DNA of 64,000 nucleotides from NCBI RefSeq assembly GCF_031119625.1, contig NZ_JAVHZV010000016.1, positions 124,001 through 188,000 of the forward strand, written 5' to 3'. Source of the DNA: Pseudomonas sp. G34. GTDB taxonomy: Bacteria; Pseudomonadota; Gammaproteobacteria; Pseudomonadales; Pseudomonadaceae. Position numbers and translations under genes: made by a program. This document shows positions 26,504 through 36,051 of the stretch, in pieces. Under the pieces are notes generated by a model, which saw nothing but the letters and a program-made list of their open reading frames with translations, was not told the origin of the DNA and ran no database searches. Each line of letters begins with the position of its first letter. The first letter of the stretch is position 1.

Positions 26504-26530
26504 AAAAGGCCCCGCAATGCAGGGCCCTTG
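26504..26530 (-). terminator. Terminator after fadD2
   Basis: On the minus strand AAGGGCCCTGC, short loop, GCGGGGCCTTTT: a GC-rich stem with one bulge and a TTTT tail, 20 bp past the fadD2 stop. Confidence 0.6.
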
Positions 26531-26550
26531 TGGTCGAATCATGCAGCGGG

Positions 26551-28260
26551 CTAGGTCTTGCCAAGCGCCTTCAACTCTTCATCGCGCAGTTCGCGGCGCA
26601 GGATCTTGCCGACGTTGGTCATGGGCAGCGACTCCCTGAACACGATCTGCCGCGGCACCTTGTAGGCGGTGAAGTTTTCCTTGCAGTAGGCCTTGAGCTC
26701 CTCGGCGGTGAGGCTTTCGTCGCGCTTGACCACGAACAGCTTCACCGCCTCGCCGGATTTCTCGTCCGGCACGCCGATGGCTGCGCAACTGGCCACCTTG
26801 CTGTGGGCCATCACCACGTCCTCGATCTCGTTGGGGTACACGTTGAAGCCGGAGACGATGATCATGTCCTTCTTGCGGTCGACGATGCGCACGAAGCCGT
26901 CTTCGTCGATCACCGCGATATCGCCGGACTTGAACCAGCCCTCGGCGTCCAGCGCCTCGGCGGTGGCCTCCGGGCGATTCCAGTAACCCTTCATCACCTG
27001 CGGGCCCTTGATGCACAGCTCGCCGCGCTCGCCCAGGGGCAGTTCGTTGCCGTCATCATCGATGACCTTGAACGCCGTGCCCGGCACCGGAATGCCAACG
27101 GTGCCAAGGCGCGCCAGGTCGCCACTGGGGTTGGCGCTGGCGATCGGCGAGGTTTCGGTGAGCCCGTAGCCCTCCACCACTGTGCAGCCGGTCAGGCGCT
27201 GCCAGCGCTCGGCAGTGGCCTTGACCAGCGCCGTGCCGCCGGAGTTGGTGACCTTGAGGTGGCTGAAGTCGAGCTTGTCGAAATCCGGGTGATCCATCAG
27301 CGCCACGAACAGGGTGTTGAGGCCCAGCAGGGCGGAAAACTGCCACTTGCCCAGTTCCTTGACGAAACCGGGAATGTCCCGCGGGTTGGTGATCAGCACG
27401 TTGTGGTTGCCGTTGACCATCATGCACATGCAATTCATGGTGAAGGCATAGATGTGGTACAGCGGCAGCGGCGCGATCATCACCTCCTGGCCAGGCTTCA
27501 TCAGCGGCGTGCCGTCGGGGCCGTGCTGCAGCATGCAGGCGTTGGCCTGCAGCATGTTGGCGATCAGGTTGGCGTGGGTGAGCATGGTGCCCTTGGCCAC
27601 CCCGGTGGTGCCGCCGGTGTACTGCAGCACGGCGATATCGCCTTGCGCCACACTGACCGGGCGCAGGCCGAGCCGCGCGCCATCGGCCAGTACTTGCTTG
27701 AACGCCAGCGCCTGGGGCAGGTGGTAGGCGGGCACCATCTTCTTGACCCTCTTCACCACGGTGTTGACCAGCCAGCCCTTGAGGCTGGGCAGCATGTCGC
27801 CCATGCGTGCTTCGATCAGGTACTCGATCGGGCTGTCGGGCAGCACCTCCTGCACCAGCTTGCCGAACATGTTCAGGTACACCAGGGCCCGCACCCCGGC
27901 ATCCTTGAACTGGTGGCGCATCTCGCGGGCGGTGTACAGCGGGTTGGTGTTGACCACGATCAACCCGGCGCGCATCGCCCCGAACACGGCAATCGGGTAC
28001 TGCAGCACGTTGGGCATCTGCACGGCGATGCGGTCACCGGGCTTGAGGTCGGTGCGCTGCTGCAGGTAGGCGGCGAAGGCGGCGGACAGCCTGTCCAGCT
28101 CGCCGTAGGTCAGCGTTCTGCCCAGATTGCTGAACGCGGGGCGGTCGGCGAAGGTCTTGCAGGAGCGTTCGAATACCTCGACCACCGACTGGTAGGCGTC
28201 CATGTCGATGTCGTTGGCCACGCCAGGGGCGCGTTTGTCGTTCCAGAAATCGGGCTGCAT
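26551..28260 (-). CDS. fadD2: Long-chain fatty acid-CoA ligase
   Basis: 569 residues from ATG 28260 (AAGGGAT upstream); the open frame extends 153 bp further but the extension is not FadD-like. Same motifs as fadD1: YTGGTTGVAKGTMLTH, GYGLTETSPIAS, GWFKSGDIAV and RKKDMIIVSGFNVYPNEIED. The two proteins are clear paralogues. FadD2 of P. aeruginosa favours shorter fatty acids than FadD1, and the same split is plausible here. Divergent from the lipase-like gene. Confidence 0.95.
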   Translation of the reverse strand: MQPDFWNDKRAPGVANDIDMDAYQSVVEVFERSCKTFADRPAFSNLGRTLTYGELDRLSAAFAAYLQQRTDLKPGDRIAVQMPNVLQYPIAVFGAMRAGLIVVNTNPLYTAREMRHQFKDAGVRALVYLNMFGKLVQEVLPDSPIEYLIEARMGDMLPSLKGWLVNTVVKRVKKMVPAYHLPQALAFKQVLADGARLGLRPVSVAQGDIAVLQYTGGTTGVAKGTMLTHANLIANMLQANACMLQHGPDGTPLMKPGQEVMIAPLPLYHIYAFTMNCMCMMVNGNHNVLITNPRDIPGFVKELGKWQFSALLGLNTLFVALMDHPDFDKLDFSHLKVTNSGGTALVKATAERWQRLTGCTVVEGYGLTETSPIASANPSGDLARLGTVGIPVPGTAFKVIDDDGNELPLGERGELCIKGPQVMKGYWNRPEATAEALDAEGWFKSGDIAVIDEDGFVRIVDRKKDMIIVSGFNVYPNEIEDVVMAHSKVASCAAIGVPDEKSGEAVKLFVVKRDESLTAEELKAYCKENFTAYKVPRQIVFRESLPMTNVGKILRRELRDEELKALGKT

Positions 28261-28554
28261 TGTTGTTATCCCTTGTTTTCCGACGGTGCGTGAGGTCACT
28301 CGAACGAACTTAGCAGCCGGCCACGGCCTGGCAAAGCCACAATCAATACCGTGAATTTCAGCACCTGCAGGGTCTACAATGCTCGGTATCCGCCGGCTAT
28401 CAGGCTGTTGCAAAACTACCTGGGTTGCCGTTGTATCGTTAGAACAGGCTCAACATGCTCATTTACAGCTTGTAAACTCCGCCTTTTCGCCTGTTTCTGC
28501 CTCGCATCGGCGGCCTCGCCTACGTTTTTCAACGGCCTGCAAAGGGACTTTGCC

Positions 28555-29517
28555 ATGCAGCACCACAGCGTCTGGCTCGACAGCAGTGATGGCGTGCCGC
28601 TGTACGTCAACCACTGGCACGCCCGGCAAGAGCCCAGGGCCGTGGTGATGCTCGCCCACGGCATGGCCGAGCACAGTGGCCGCTATGCACGTTTTGGCGA
28701 GGCACTGGTCGCCGCCGGCTTCGAGCTCTACGCACTCGACCACCGCGGCCACGGGCAGACGGCGCAACACGGCCTGCTCGGCCATTTCGCCGACGAGAAC
28801 GGCTGGAATCATGTGGTCGGCGACCTCTCCACGCTCAATCACCATATTCGCCACCAGCGGCCGCAAACGCCGATCATCCTGTTTGGCCACAGCATGGGCA
28901 GCTTCATCACCACCGCCTACCTGATGCACCACAGCAGCAGCGTGCAGGGCGCCATCCTCAGCGGCTCCAACTACGGCAAGCCGGGCACTTACCGGGCGGC
29001 AGCGCTGGTTGCCCGCTTCGAGCGCTGGCGCCAGGGCGCGACCGGGCGTAGTGCGCTGCTCGAGCGGCTCTCGTTCGGCGCCTTCAACAAGGCCTTTGCA
29101 CCGGCGCGCACGCCGTTCGACTGGCTCAGCCGTGACAACGGCGAAGTCGACCGCTACATTGCTGACCCCCTGTGCGGTTTTCGCTGCACCAACCAGTTGT
29201 GGCTCGACCTGCTGGAGGGGCTGCAGCGCATCACCCCGCGCGCCTCGCTGAAACAGATCGCCCCGCAGTTGCCGATCCTGATCATCGGTGGCGACCAGGA
29301 CCCGGTCAGCCAGGGCGACGGTCTGCAACGCCTGGCCGATGCGCTGACCCAGGCCGGACACAGCCGCACGACATTGAAACGCTATCCACAGGCCCGCCAC
29401 GAACTGCTCAACGAGCTGAACCATGACGAGGTCACCCGCGACCTGATCGACTGGCTGGAACAGGTGCTCTCGCAGCCCCAGCAGCGACCATTACATTCTC
29501 AGGAACCCCATCCATGA
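28555..29517 (+). CDS. Alpha/beta hydrolase, monoacylglycerol lipase/lysophospholipase-like
   Basis: 320 residues from ATG 28555 with AAAGGGA upstream. Nucleophile elbow GHSMGS, oxyanion-side MLAHGMAEHSGRY, acid in IIGGDQDPVS and catalytic His in ARHELLNE: this is the serine-hydrolase-4 (monoglyceride lipase) pattern. It overlaps the phaJ4-like gene by ATGA. Its place beside two fadD genes fits release of fatty acids that FadD then activates. Confidence 0.87.
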   Translation: MQHHSVWLDSSDGVPLYVNHWHARQEPRAVVMLAHGMAEHSGRYARFGEALVAAGFELYALDHRGHGQTAQHGLLGHFADENGWNHVVGDLSTLNHHIRHQRPQTPIILFGHSMGSFITTAYLMHHSSSVQGAILSGSNYGKPGTYRAAALVARFERWRQGATGRSALLERLSFGAFNKAFAPARTPFDWLSRDNGEVDRYIADPLCGFRCTNQLWLDLLEGLQRITPRASLKQIAPQLPILIIGGDQDPVSQGDGLQRLADALTQAGHSRTTLKRYPQARHELLNELNHDEVTRDLIDWLEQVLSQPQQRPLHSQEPHP

Positions 29518-29984
29518 CGCAAAGCAGCAACACGCCTTACGAAGCCCTCGAAGTCGGCCAGACCGCCAGCTATAGCAAGACCGTGGAAGAACGCGACATC
29601 CTGCTGTTCGCTGCCGTTTCCGGTGACCACAACCCGGTGCACCTGGACGCCGAATACGCTGCCACCACCATGTTCAAGGAGCGCATCGCCCACGGCATGT
29701 TCAGCGGCGCGCTGATCAGTGCGGCAGTGGCCTGCACCCTGCCCGGCCCGGGCACCATCTACGTGGGCCAGCAGATGAGTTTCCAGAAGCCGGTCAAACT
29801 CGGCGACACCCTGACCGTACGCCTGGAAATTCTCGAGAAGCTGCCGAAATTCCGCGTGCGCATCGCCACCCGCGTGTTCAACCAGCACGACGACCTGGTG
29901 GTCGACGGCGAAGCTGAAATCATCGCGCCACGCAAGGCCCTTACCGTCGAGCTGGCCACCCTGCCGCCGATCAGCATCGGCTGA
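29514..29984 (+). CDS. phaJ4: MaoC-like (R)-specific enoyl-CoA hydratase, PhaJ4-type
   Basis: 156 residues with the hydratase-2 motif: SGDHNPVHLDAEYAATTMFKERIAHGM, holding the catalytic Asp and His. This enzyme converts trans-2-enoyl-CoA to (R)-3-hydroxyacyl-CoA, linking beta-oxidation to polyhydroxyalkanoate or other pathways. It is translationally coupled to the lipase-like gene and sits beside fadD1-fadD2, the same order as PhaJ4 in P. aeruginosa. The symbol rests on that context and length. Confidence 0.82.
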   Translation: MTQSSNTPYEALEVGQTASYSKTVEERDILLFAAVSGDHNPVHLDAEYAATTMFKERIAHGMFSGALISAAVACTLPGPGTIYVGQQMSFQKPVKLGDTLTVRLEILEKLPKFRVRIATRVFNQHDDLVVDGEAEIIAPRKALTVELATLPPISIG

Positions 29985-30000
29985 TTTTTTTGCAGCCTTA

Positions 30001-30138
30001 GAACCTGTTCACGATCTCTAGCTGGACGTAGGGTGGACAACGCTTTTTTGTCCACCATTACAAGTGCGAAACGGTGGACGGATGAAGCGTCGTCCACCCT
30101 ACAAAAGGCCACTGAGGCCATAGATAGTGAACAGGTTC
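30001..30138. mobile_element. MITE-like element with 22-bp imperfect terminal repeats
   Basis: Terminal arms GAACCTGTTCAC (30001-30012) and GTGAACAGGTTC (30127-30138) are perfect over 12 bp and extend to about 22 bp with three differences. TA flanks both ends (TTA before, TAG after), as expected from a TA target duplication or a YTAR-type target. There is no transposase gene. A full GTAGGGTGGA-family repeat is nested inside. Confidence 0.55.
30028..30102. repeat. GTAGGGTGGA-family palindromic repeat, nested in MITE-like element
   Basis: Arms GTAGGGTGGAC and GTCCACCCTAC with an inner TTGTCCACC/GGTGGAC pair. A second full copy lies at 34843-34919 without the outer terminal repeats. Confidence 0.75.
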
Positions 30139-30178
30139 TAGGCCTGCGCCACCAATCTGATCCAATCTGGAGCAAACC

Positions 30179-30685
30179 ATGCCACTGTCCATGCATTCCA
30201 TTTCCATCCCGGTGTTCACCCGCCAGTTGACCAACCTGTCGACCATCCTCGGCATCGCCGCCGCCAATGCCGAAGCGCGCAAGATCGAGCAGAGCGTGCT
30301 GCTCGGCTCGCGCCTGGCGCCGGACATGTTCCCGCTCAGCCGCCAGGTGCAGATCGCCTGTGACACCGTCAAAGCCGGTGCGGCCCTGCTGGCCGGCGTC
30401 GAGGCGCCGAGCCATGCCGATGACGAGACCAGCTTCGCCGAGCTGCAGGCGCGTATCGCCAAGACCCTGGAATTCGTGCAGGGCATCAGCGCCGCGCAGC
30501 TCGACGGCAGCGAAGACCGCACCGTGACCCTCAAGCGCCGCGACAAGGAAACCCACTTCCAGGGTCAGGCCTTCCTGCTCGATCACGTGCTGCCGAACCT
30601 GTATTTCCACATCACCACCACCTACGCCATCCTGCGCCACAACGGCGTGGAACTGGGCAAGCGCGACTTTCTCGGCACCCGCTAA
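30179..30685 (+). CDS. DUF1993-family protein
   Basis: 168 residues, mostly helical, with the DUF1993 pattern: FTRQLTNLSTILGIAAANAEARK, LAPDMFPLSRQVQIACDTVK and FLLDHVLPNLYFHITTTYAILRHNGVELGKRDF. The fold is probably DinB-like. No enzymatic function is established for the family. It is preceded by the MITE-like element, so its promoter may lie within or after that element. Confidence 0.82.
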   Translation: MPLSMHSISIPVFTRQLTNLSTILGIAAANAEARKIEQSVLLGSRLAPDMFPLSRQVQIACDTVKAGAALLAGVEAPSHADDETSFAELQARIAKTLEFVQGISAAQLDGSEDRTVTLKRRDKETHFQGQAFLLDHVLPNLYFHITTTYAILRHNGVELGKRDFLGTR

Positions 30686-30756
30686 GCGCTCACGGTCTTC
30701 AGTAAACCCTGTGAAGCGACGGCGACAAGACGCCCGCGCAGATCCGGTGATTGATT

Positions 30757-30820
30757 GTGGGAACGGGCTGGGACGCCTGGTCCATGCCCGTGATTTTTCG
30801 CGGGCATGGCCCGCTCCCAC
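30757..30820. repeat. REP hairpin, GTGGGA family
   Basis: GTGGGAACGGGC ... GCCCGCTCCCAC with an inner CATGCCCGTG/CGCGGGCATG pair. Same family as 14294-14341, 43073-43123 and 47311-47357. It lies in the 399-bp gap before codB. Confidence 0.7.
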
Positions 30821-30983
30821 AAGTAGATCGCGACCGGCCGCTTGCCCCACTTGGCAGGCAAAAGCCTACTGAGGCGCGCCGTGACCTGCTGGTGCATACC
30901 CTGTGCGCAGCGCACCAAGACAGGTCAAGCCTGGTTGTCTCTCACAAAGATAATCCGCAAAAAAGCTGAAAATCGGCATTTCA

Positions 30984-31000
30984 TTGTGCACATTGCACAA
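30984..31000. promoter_or_regulatory. Palindromic activator/repressor site upstream of codB
   Basis: TTGTGCACATTGCACAA: perfect 7-bp arms around CAT. It lies about 60-75 bp upstream of the start site predicted from the sigma-54 element, a usual place for an activator of a sigma-54 promoter or for PucR-type control. Confidence 0.5.
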
Positions 31001-31031
31001 CCCGCACTGTACGAGCTGCCGAACTGATCCG

Positions 31032-31050
31032 TTGGCACGTCGCCTGCTAT
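31032..31050 (+). promoter_or_regulatory. Sigma-54 (-24/-12) promoter of cod operon
   Basis: TTGGCACGTCGCCTGC matches the TTGGCACG-N4-TTGC consensus with the exact GG-N10-GC spacing (GG 31034-31035, GC 31046-31047). Predicted transcription start is near 31059, 26 bp before the codB ATG. It implies nitrogen-responsive control. Confidence 0.7.
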
Positions 31051-31084
31051 AGCCATGGCTTCCCTCACCCTGTGGAGCCAGGCC

Positions 31085-32356
31085 ATGACCCACCCCACCA
31101 CCGACAGCGACTATCCCTTGAGCGAAGTGCCGACCGGCGCCCGCAAGGGGCTGTTCTCCACCACCATCCTGCTGTTCGGCTTCACCTTCTTCACCGCCAC
31201 CATGTTCGCCGGCGGCAAGCTCGGCATGGCGTTCGATTTCAAGACGCTGATCTGGGCCGCGGTGATCGGCAACCTGCTGCTCGGCACCTATGCCGCCGTC
31301 CTCGGCCTGATCGCCTGCCGCAGCGGCCTCAACTCGGTGCTGATGGGCCGCTTCTGCTTCGGCGAGGCCGGCAGCAAGCTGTCCGACGTGCTGCTCGGTT
31401 TCACCCAGATTGGCTGGTATGCCTGGGGCACGGCAACCATCGCCATCGTGCTGGTGAAGATTCTCGGCCTGCCCGAAGGCCTGACCATCGCGCTGATGGT
31501 GCTGTTCGGCTTCGGCTTCTGCCTCACCGCCTTCATCGGCTACAAAGGCCTGGATCTGCTCTCGCGCGTCGCCGTGCCGGCCATGCTGGTGCTGCTGGTG
31601 GCCTCGCTGTGGATCGCCACGCGCGACATCGGCGGCCTGGCCGGCCTGCTGGCGGTCGAGCCCAAGGAAACCATGAGCCTGAGCGTGGCCATCACCCTGG
31701 TATTCGGCACCTTCGTCAGCGGTGCGACCCAAGCCACCAACTGGACCCGTTTCGCCAGCAGCGGCCGCGTTGCGGTACTGTCGAGCCTGTTCGGCTTCTT
31801 CATCGGCAACGGCCTGATGATCGTCGCCGGAGCCTACGGCGCCATCGTCTACCAGCAGCCGGACATCGTCGAAGTACTGGTGCTGCAGGGCCTGTCCATC
31901 GCCGCGGTGGTGATGCTGTTTCTCAACCTGTGGACCACCCAGGACAACACCATCTACAACTTCGCCGCCGCTGGCTGCAACCTGCTGCGCACCGAGCGCC
32001 GCAAGACCGTCACCATCGCCGGCGCGGCCATCGGCACCCTGCTGGCCATCGGCGGCATGTACGAGATGCTGATTCCCTTCCTGATCCTGCTCGGCTCGAT
32101 CATCCCGCCGATTGGCGGCGTGATCATGGCGGACTACTTCTACGGCCATAAGGGCCGCTACCCGCTGCTCGCCGAGGCGCGCATTCCTGCCTTCAACTGG
32201 GTCGGCCTGGGTGCCTACGGCATCGGTGCGCTGTGCGCCTACTTCTCGCCCTGGGTCGCGCCGCTGGTCGGCATCATCGTTGCCGCCGTGCTGTACATCG
32301 TCCTGTTCGAAGCCAAGAAAGTCTTCGCCACGCGTAGTCAGATCGCTCGCGCATGA
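31085..32356 (+). CDS. codB: Cytosine permease
   Basis: 423 residues and twelve membrane segments of the NCS1 family. It begins with PLSEVPTGARKGLFSTTILLFGFTFF; the GGKLGMAFDF and GFTQIGWYAWGTA segments are typical of CodB. Imports cytosine with cations. ATG 31085 was preferred over one 30 bp earlier because GGAGCC precedes it and the family begins here. It heads a three-gene operon in which each gene overlaps the next by 4 bp. Confidence 0.9.
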   Translation: MTHPTTDSDYPLSEVPTGARKGLFSTTILLFGFTFFTATMFAGGKLGMAFDFKTLIWAAVIGNLLLGTYAAVLGLIACRSGLNSVLMGRFCFGEAGSKLSDVLLGFTQIGWYAWGTATIAIVLVKILGLPEGLTIALMVLFGFGFCLTAFIGYKGLDLLSRVAVPAMLVLLVASLWIATRDIGGLAGLLAVEPKETMSLSVAITLVFGTFVSGATQATNWTRFASSGRVAVLSSLFGFFIGNGLMIVAGAYGAIVYQQPDIVEVLVLQGLSIAAVVMLFLNLWTTQDNTIYNFAAAGCNLLRTERRKTVTIAGAAIGTLLAIGGMYEMLIPFLILLGSIIPPIGGVIMADYFYGHKGRYPLLAEARIPAFNWVGLGAYGIGALCAYFSPWVAPLVGIIVAAVLYIVLFEAKKVFATRSQIARA

Positions 32357-33594
32357 CCTTGAACGTTGCCGATATCCTCGCCCTGCCCGGCCTGCAGGCG
32401 CTGCGCCTGCGCGCCGGCCAGGCGGCGCTGGGCAACCCGGTGCGCTGGCCCTACGTGGCCGAGAACGCCGATATCGCCGACTGGGTAATGGGCGGCGAGC
32501 TGGTGTTCGTCACCGGCATCAACCACCCCCGCGACGAAGCCAACCTGCTGCTTCTGGTGCGCCAGGCGGTCGAGCGGGCCACCGCCGGGCTGGTGATCCT
32601 CACCGGCGCCGAGTACATCCACAGCATCCCCGCCGCAGTAGTGGCCGAAGCCGAGCGCCTCGGTCTGCCGCTGCTGGAACAGCCCTACGGGCTGAAGATG
32701 GTGGTGGTCACCCAGGCCATCGGCACCGCCCTGGTGCAACAGCAGATGCTCGGCAGCTCGCGCCAGCACGTGCTCGAGCAACTGCTGGAGGGCGACTATC
32801 AATCCCTCGATATCCTCCTGCAGCGCGCGGCCAGCCTGGACTTGCCGCTCGCTATACCGCGCCAGGTCGCCCTGCTGCGCTTGCAGAACAGCGAGCAGCT
32901 GTTCGACGGTGCAGCAGCCGACAATGGCGAGCGCCTGCTGCGCGACAATCGCCAATGCCTGCAGCAACGCTTGGAGCACGGCCTGCAGCAACTGGGCGAT
33001 GCGCTGCCACTGATCGGCCAGGGCGAACACTGGATCGCCCTGTTGCCTTGCAGTGGCAGCCAGGACGAACAACGCAATCGCAGGTTGCTGAGCGAATTGC
33101 TTGGTGAATTGGACGAGCGCCTGCAGCCGCAACGCGCAGTGCTCGGCCTCAGCAGCGGCAACCATCGCCCCGAGCAGTTCGCCCGCGCCTTGGGCCAGGC
33201 CCGCCAGGCGCTGGTCGCCGCCCAGGCCTTTCCCGAGCGCCTGGGGCTGTGCAGCTTCAACGAACTGGGGGTGATCGAACTGCTCGGCGCGATCCGCGAC
33301 CGCAGCCTGCTCGAGCGTTTCGTCGAGCGCACCCTGGGCCCGCTGATCGGCGATGATTCACGCCACGAGCCGGTACTGATGCCGACCCTGGAAGCCTGGT
33401 TCCATGACAACGCCAACCTCGCCCTGGCTGCACAACGCCTGGGCGTACACCGCAACACCCTGAGCTACCGTGTACAACGTATCGAAGCGCTGACCGGCTG
33501 CTCGTTCGATGATCCTCACGACCGGCTGAATATCAGCATTGCCCTGCTGATCCGTCGCCTGTCGTCTCATAGCCTGCCAAGGAGTACCCCATGA
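32353..33594 (+). CDS. PucR-family transcriptional regulator in the cod operon
   Basis: 413 residues. The N-terminal PucR domain (about 1-125) reads [20 protein letters not shown] and [16 protein letters not shown]-like middle region follows, and a C-terminal HTH_30 domain ends the protein: [35 protein letters not shown]. PucR-type proteins sense purine or pyrimidine breakdown intermediates. It overlaps codB and codA by ATGA, so it is co-produced with its likely targets. Its site may be the TTGTGCA palindrome upstream of codB. Confidence 0.87.
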   Translation: MTLNVADILALPGLQALRLRAGQAALGNPVRWPYVAENADIADWVMGGELVFVTGINHPRDEANLLLLVRQAVERATAGLVILTGAEYIHSIPAAVVAEAERLGLPLLEQPYGLKMVVVTQAIGTALVQQQMLGSSRQHVLEQLLEGDYQSLDILLQRAASLDLPLAIPRQVALLRLQNSEQLFDGAAADNGERLLRDNRQCLQQRLEHGLQQLGDALPLIGQGEHWIALLPCSGSQDEQRNRRLLSELLGELDERLQPQRAVLGLSSGNHRPEQFARALGQARQALVAAQAFPERLGLCSFNELGVIELLGAIRDRSLLERFVERTLGPLIGDDSRHEPVLMPTLEAWFHDNANLALAAQRLGVHRNTLSYRVQRIEALTGCSFDDPHDRLNISIALLIRRLSSHSLPRSTP

Positions 33595-34826
33595 ACATCG
33601 TCAACGCCCGCCTGCGTGGCCGCGAAGGTCTTTTCCATATCGCCCTGGACGGCGCGCAGATTGCCGCCATCAGCGCGCAGCCGGCTGCCGTCACCGCGAC
33701 GGAAGGCGACCTCGACGCCGCCAGCAACCTGGTGGTGGCGCCCTTCGTCGAGCCGCACATCCACCTCGACGCGACGCTGACCGCCGGCGAGCCGGCCTGG
33801 AACATGAGCGGCACGCTGTTCGAGGGCATCGAACGCTGGGCCGAGCGCAAGGCGCTGGTCACCCATGAAGACACCAAGACCCGCGCCAAGAAGACCATCG
33901 ACATGCTGGTCGACCACGGCATCCAGCACGTGCGCACCCACGTCGACGTCACCGACCCGAGCCTGGGCGCGTTAAAGGCGATGATCGAGGTGCGCGAGGA
34001 AACCCGCCACCTGATCGACCTGCAGATCGTCGCCTTTCCCCAGGAGGGCATCGAGTCCTACGCCAATGGCCGGGCGCTGATGGAACAGGCCGTGGCCCTG
34101 GGTGCCGATGTGGTCGGCGGCATTCCGCACTTCGAGAACACCCGCGACCAGGGCGTTTCATCGATCAAGTTCCTGATGGACCTGGCCGAGCGCACCGGCT
34201 GCCTGGTGGACGTGCACTGCGACGAGACCGACGACCCGCAGTCGCGTTTTCTCGAAGTGCTGGCCGAAGAGGCCCGCGTGCGCGGCATGGGCGAGCGCGT
34301 CACCGCCAGCCACACCACCGCCATGGGCTCCTACGACAACGCCTACTGCTCCAAGCTGTTTCGCCTGCTGAAGATGTCCGGGATCAACTTCATCTCCTGC
34401 CCGACCGAGAGCATCCACCTGCAGGGCCGCTTCGATACCTACCCGAAACGCCGCGGCCTGACCCGCGTGGCGGAGATCGACCGGGCCGGCATGAACATCT
34501 GCTTCGGCCAGGATTCCATCGTCGACCCCTGGTACCCGCTGGGCAACGGCAACATCCTGCGCATCCTCGAAGCCGGCCTGCATATCTGCCACATGCTCGG
34601 CTATGAAGACCTCAAGCGCGGCCTCGACCTGATCACCGACAACAGCGCCCGCACCCTGCACCTGGGTGAACGTTACGGTGTGGAAGTGGGTCGCCCGGCC
34701 AACCTGCTGATTCTCTCGGCACCCGACGATTACGAGATGATCCGCACCCAGGGCCATGCCCTGGTATCGGTACGCCACGGCGAAGTGCTGATGCGCCGCA
34801 CCCCGGCACAGATAGAGCGCGCCTGA
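33591..34826 (+). CDS. codA: Cytosine deaminase
   Basis: 411 residues of the amidohydrolase superfamily. Metal ligands are visible as HIHLD near residue 62, then [18 protein letters not shown] and [12 protein letters not shown] (metal-binding Asp). It converts cytosine to uracil and ammonia. It is coupled to the PucR-family gene and codB, forming a cytosine salvage or nitrogen-scavenging unit. The protein is the size of E. coli CodA. Confidence 0.92.
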   Translation: MNIVNARLRGREGLFHIALDGAQIAAISAQPAAVTATEGDLDAASNLVVAPFVEPHIHLDATLTAGEPAWNMSGTLFEGIERWAERKALVTHEDTKTRAKKTIDMLVDHGIQHVRTHVDVTDPSLGALKAMIEVREETRHLIDLQIVAFPQEGIESYANGRALMEQAVALGADVVGGIPHFENTRDQGVSSIKFLMDLAERTGCLVDVHCDETDDPQSRFLEVLAEEARVRGMGERVTASHTTAMGSYDNAYCSKLFRLLKMSGINFISCPTESIHLQGRFDTYPKRRGLTRVAEIDRAGMNICFGQDSIVDPWYPLGNGNILRILEAGLHICHMLGYEDLKRGLDLITDNSARTLHLGERYGVEVGRPANLLILSAPDDYEMIRTQGHALVSVRHGEVLMRRTPAQIERA

Positions 34827-34842
34827 TCAGGTGCATTTGGCC

Positions 34843-34919
34843 GTAGGGTGGATGACGCTTTTTTCATCCACCATTGCGTCAGTCCAAGCGGTGGACAAGC
34901 TTCGCGTTGTCCGCCCTAC
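34843..34919. repeat. GTAGGGTGGA-family palindromic repeat
   Basis: GTAGGGTGGATGACGC ... GTTGTCCGCCCTAC, similar over its whole length to 30028-30102, and found here without flanking terminal repeats. Confidence 0.75.
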
Positions 34920-34935
34920 GAACTGACGCTAAAAC

Positions 34936-34995
34936 GTGGGAGAAGCTCTAGCCGCGCCCCCCATGAAGACCTCGCGGCCGAAGCCGCTCCTACAA
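34936..34995. repeat. REP-like element, GGAGCGGCTTC family
   Basis: GTGGGAGAAGCTCTAGCCGCG ... CGCGGCCGAAGCCGCTCCTAC forms a long imperfect hairpin next to the previous repeat. A related copy lies at 38747-38830. Confidence 0.6.
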
Positions 34996-35008
34996 CTGCG
35001 AAAGCGCC

Positions 35009-35860
35009 CTACTCCACCCGCACGCTGGCGGTCATGCCGGCGCTGAGCTGGACGTTTTCGGGCAGGGCGTCGAGCCTGATGCGCACGGGGATGCGCTGGG
35101 CCAGGCGCACCCAGTTGAAGGTGGGTTCGACATTGGCCAGCAACTGGCCGTCCGGGCTGGCGTTGCGGTCGGTGATGCCGCGGCTGATGCTGTCCACCTG
35201 GCCGCGAATCTCCTGTTCACCGCCCATCAACCAGACCTCCACCGGCGCGCCGACCTGAATGCGCGGCAGCTTGGTTTCCTCGAAATACGCCTGCACGTAG
35301 AACGAGCCGGTATCCACCAGGGCCATCACCGCCTGCCCGGCCGTGACGTAGTTGCCCTGGGCCAGCCTCAGGTTGGTGATCTGACCATCACGCGGTGCGC
35401 GCACTTCGCTGCGCGCCAGGTTGAGCTGGGCGATACGCAAATCGGCCTGGGCCTCACGGTATTCACTTCGGGCCATCTCGGCGTTGATCTGCGCGTTCTC
35501 ACGCAGCTCGGCGCTGATCGCCTGGCTGCCAAGCCGCGCACGCCGGGAGGCTTCGTGCTCGCGCAGGTTGAGCTGCTGCTTGCGGATATCCACCACGGCC
35601 TGGGCCTTTTCCAGTGCGGCCTGGTAGCGATCACGGTCGATGGACATCAACAGATCGCCGGCCTTGACCTGCTGGTTGTCGCGCACCTTGAGTTCGAGCA
35701 CCCAGCCGGACACGTCCGGGGCGATGGTCACCACATCGGCGCGCACGCGGGCGTCGCGGGTCCATGGCGAATACATGTAGTGCTGCCAGATCCAGGCACC
35801 AGCGAAGATCGCCGCTACCACCACAGCCAGGGTAATGCCGACGCGAATGGTCGAACGCAT
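35009..35860 (-). CDS. HlyD-family membrane fusion protein, AaeA-like
   Basis: 283 residues from ATG 35860 with AAGGAG upstream. One N-terminal membrane anchor (ITLAVVVAAIFAGAWIW), then barrel-sandwich hybrid and coiled-coil hairpin: VTIAPDVSGWVLELKVRDNQQVKAGDLL and VRAPRDGQITNLRLAQGNYVTAG. It bridges the inner-membrane pump to the envelope. Third gene of the fusC-DUF1656-hlyD unit, as in the aromatic-acid exporter AaeXAB. Confidence 0.88.
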   Translation of the reverse strand: MRSTIRVGITLAVVVAAIFAGAWIWQHYMYSPWTRDARVRADVVTIAPDVSGWVLELKVRDNQQVKAGDLLMSIDRDRYQAALEKAQAVVDIRKQQLNLREHEASRRARLGSQAISAELRENAQINAEMARSEYREAQADLRIAQLNLARSEVRAPRDGQITNLRLAQGNYVTAGQAVMALVDTGSFYVQAYFEETKLPRIQVGAPVEVWLMGGEQEIRGQVDSISRGITDRNASPDGQLLANVEPTFNWVRLAQRIPVRIRLDALPENVQLSAGMTASVRVE

Positions 35861-36051
35861 GTCGCTCTCCTTAATATCTCCGCAAAGCTTGTTCAGCATC
35901 TCGCGAGCTAGAGCCATGCAAGGCGCTACGTTAGTAACAGCCTCCGGCTGGTCAAAGCAGGCGAGAAAGCGAGTTTACGAGTTTGTAAATGAGCATTCCG
36001 ACCCTGGTTTTAACGCAGCAGGGCCGACGCGCAGCAGATGCTGGCAAGCTT

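Noticed and set aside
28261..28413. N-terminal extension of fadD2
   Set aside because: The extra 51 residues do not resemble FadD, and ATG 28260 has a good ribosome binding site.
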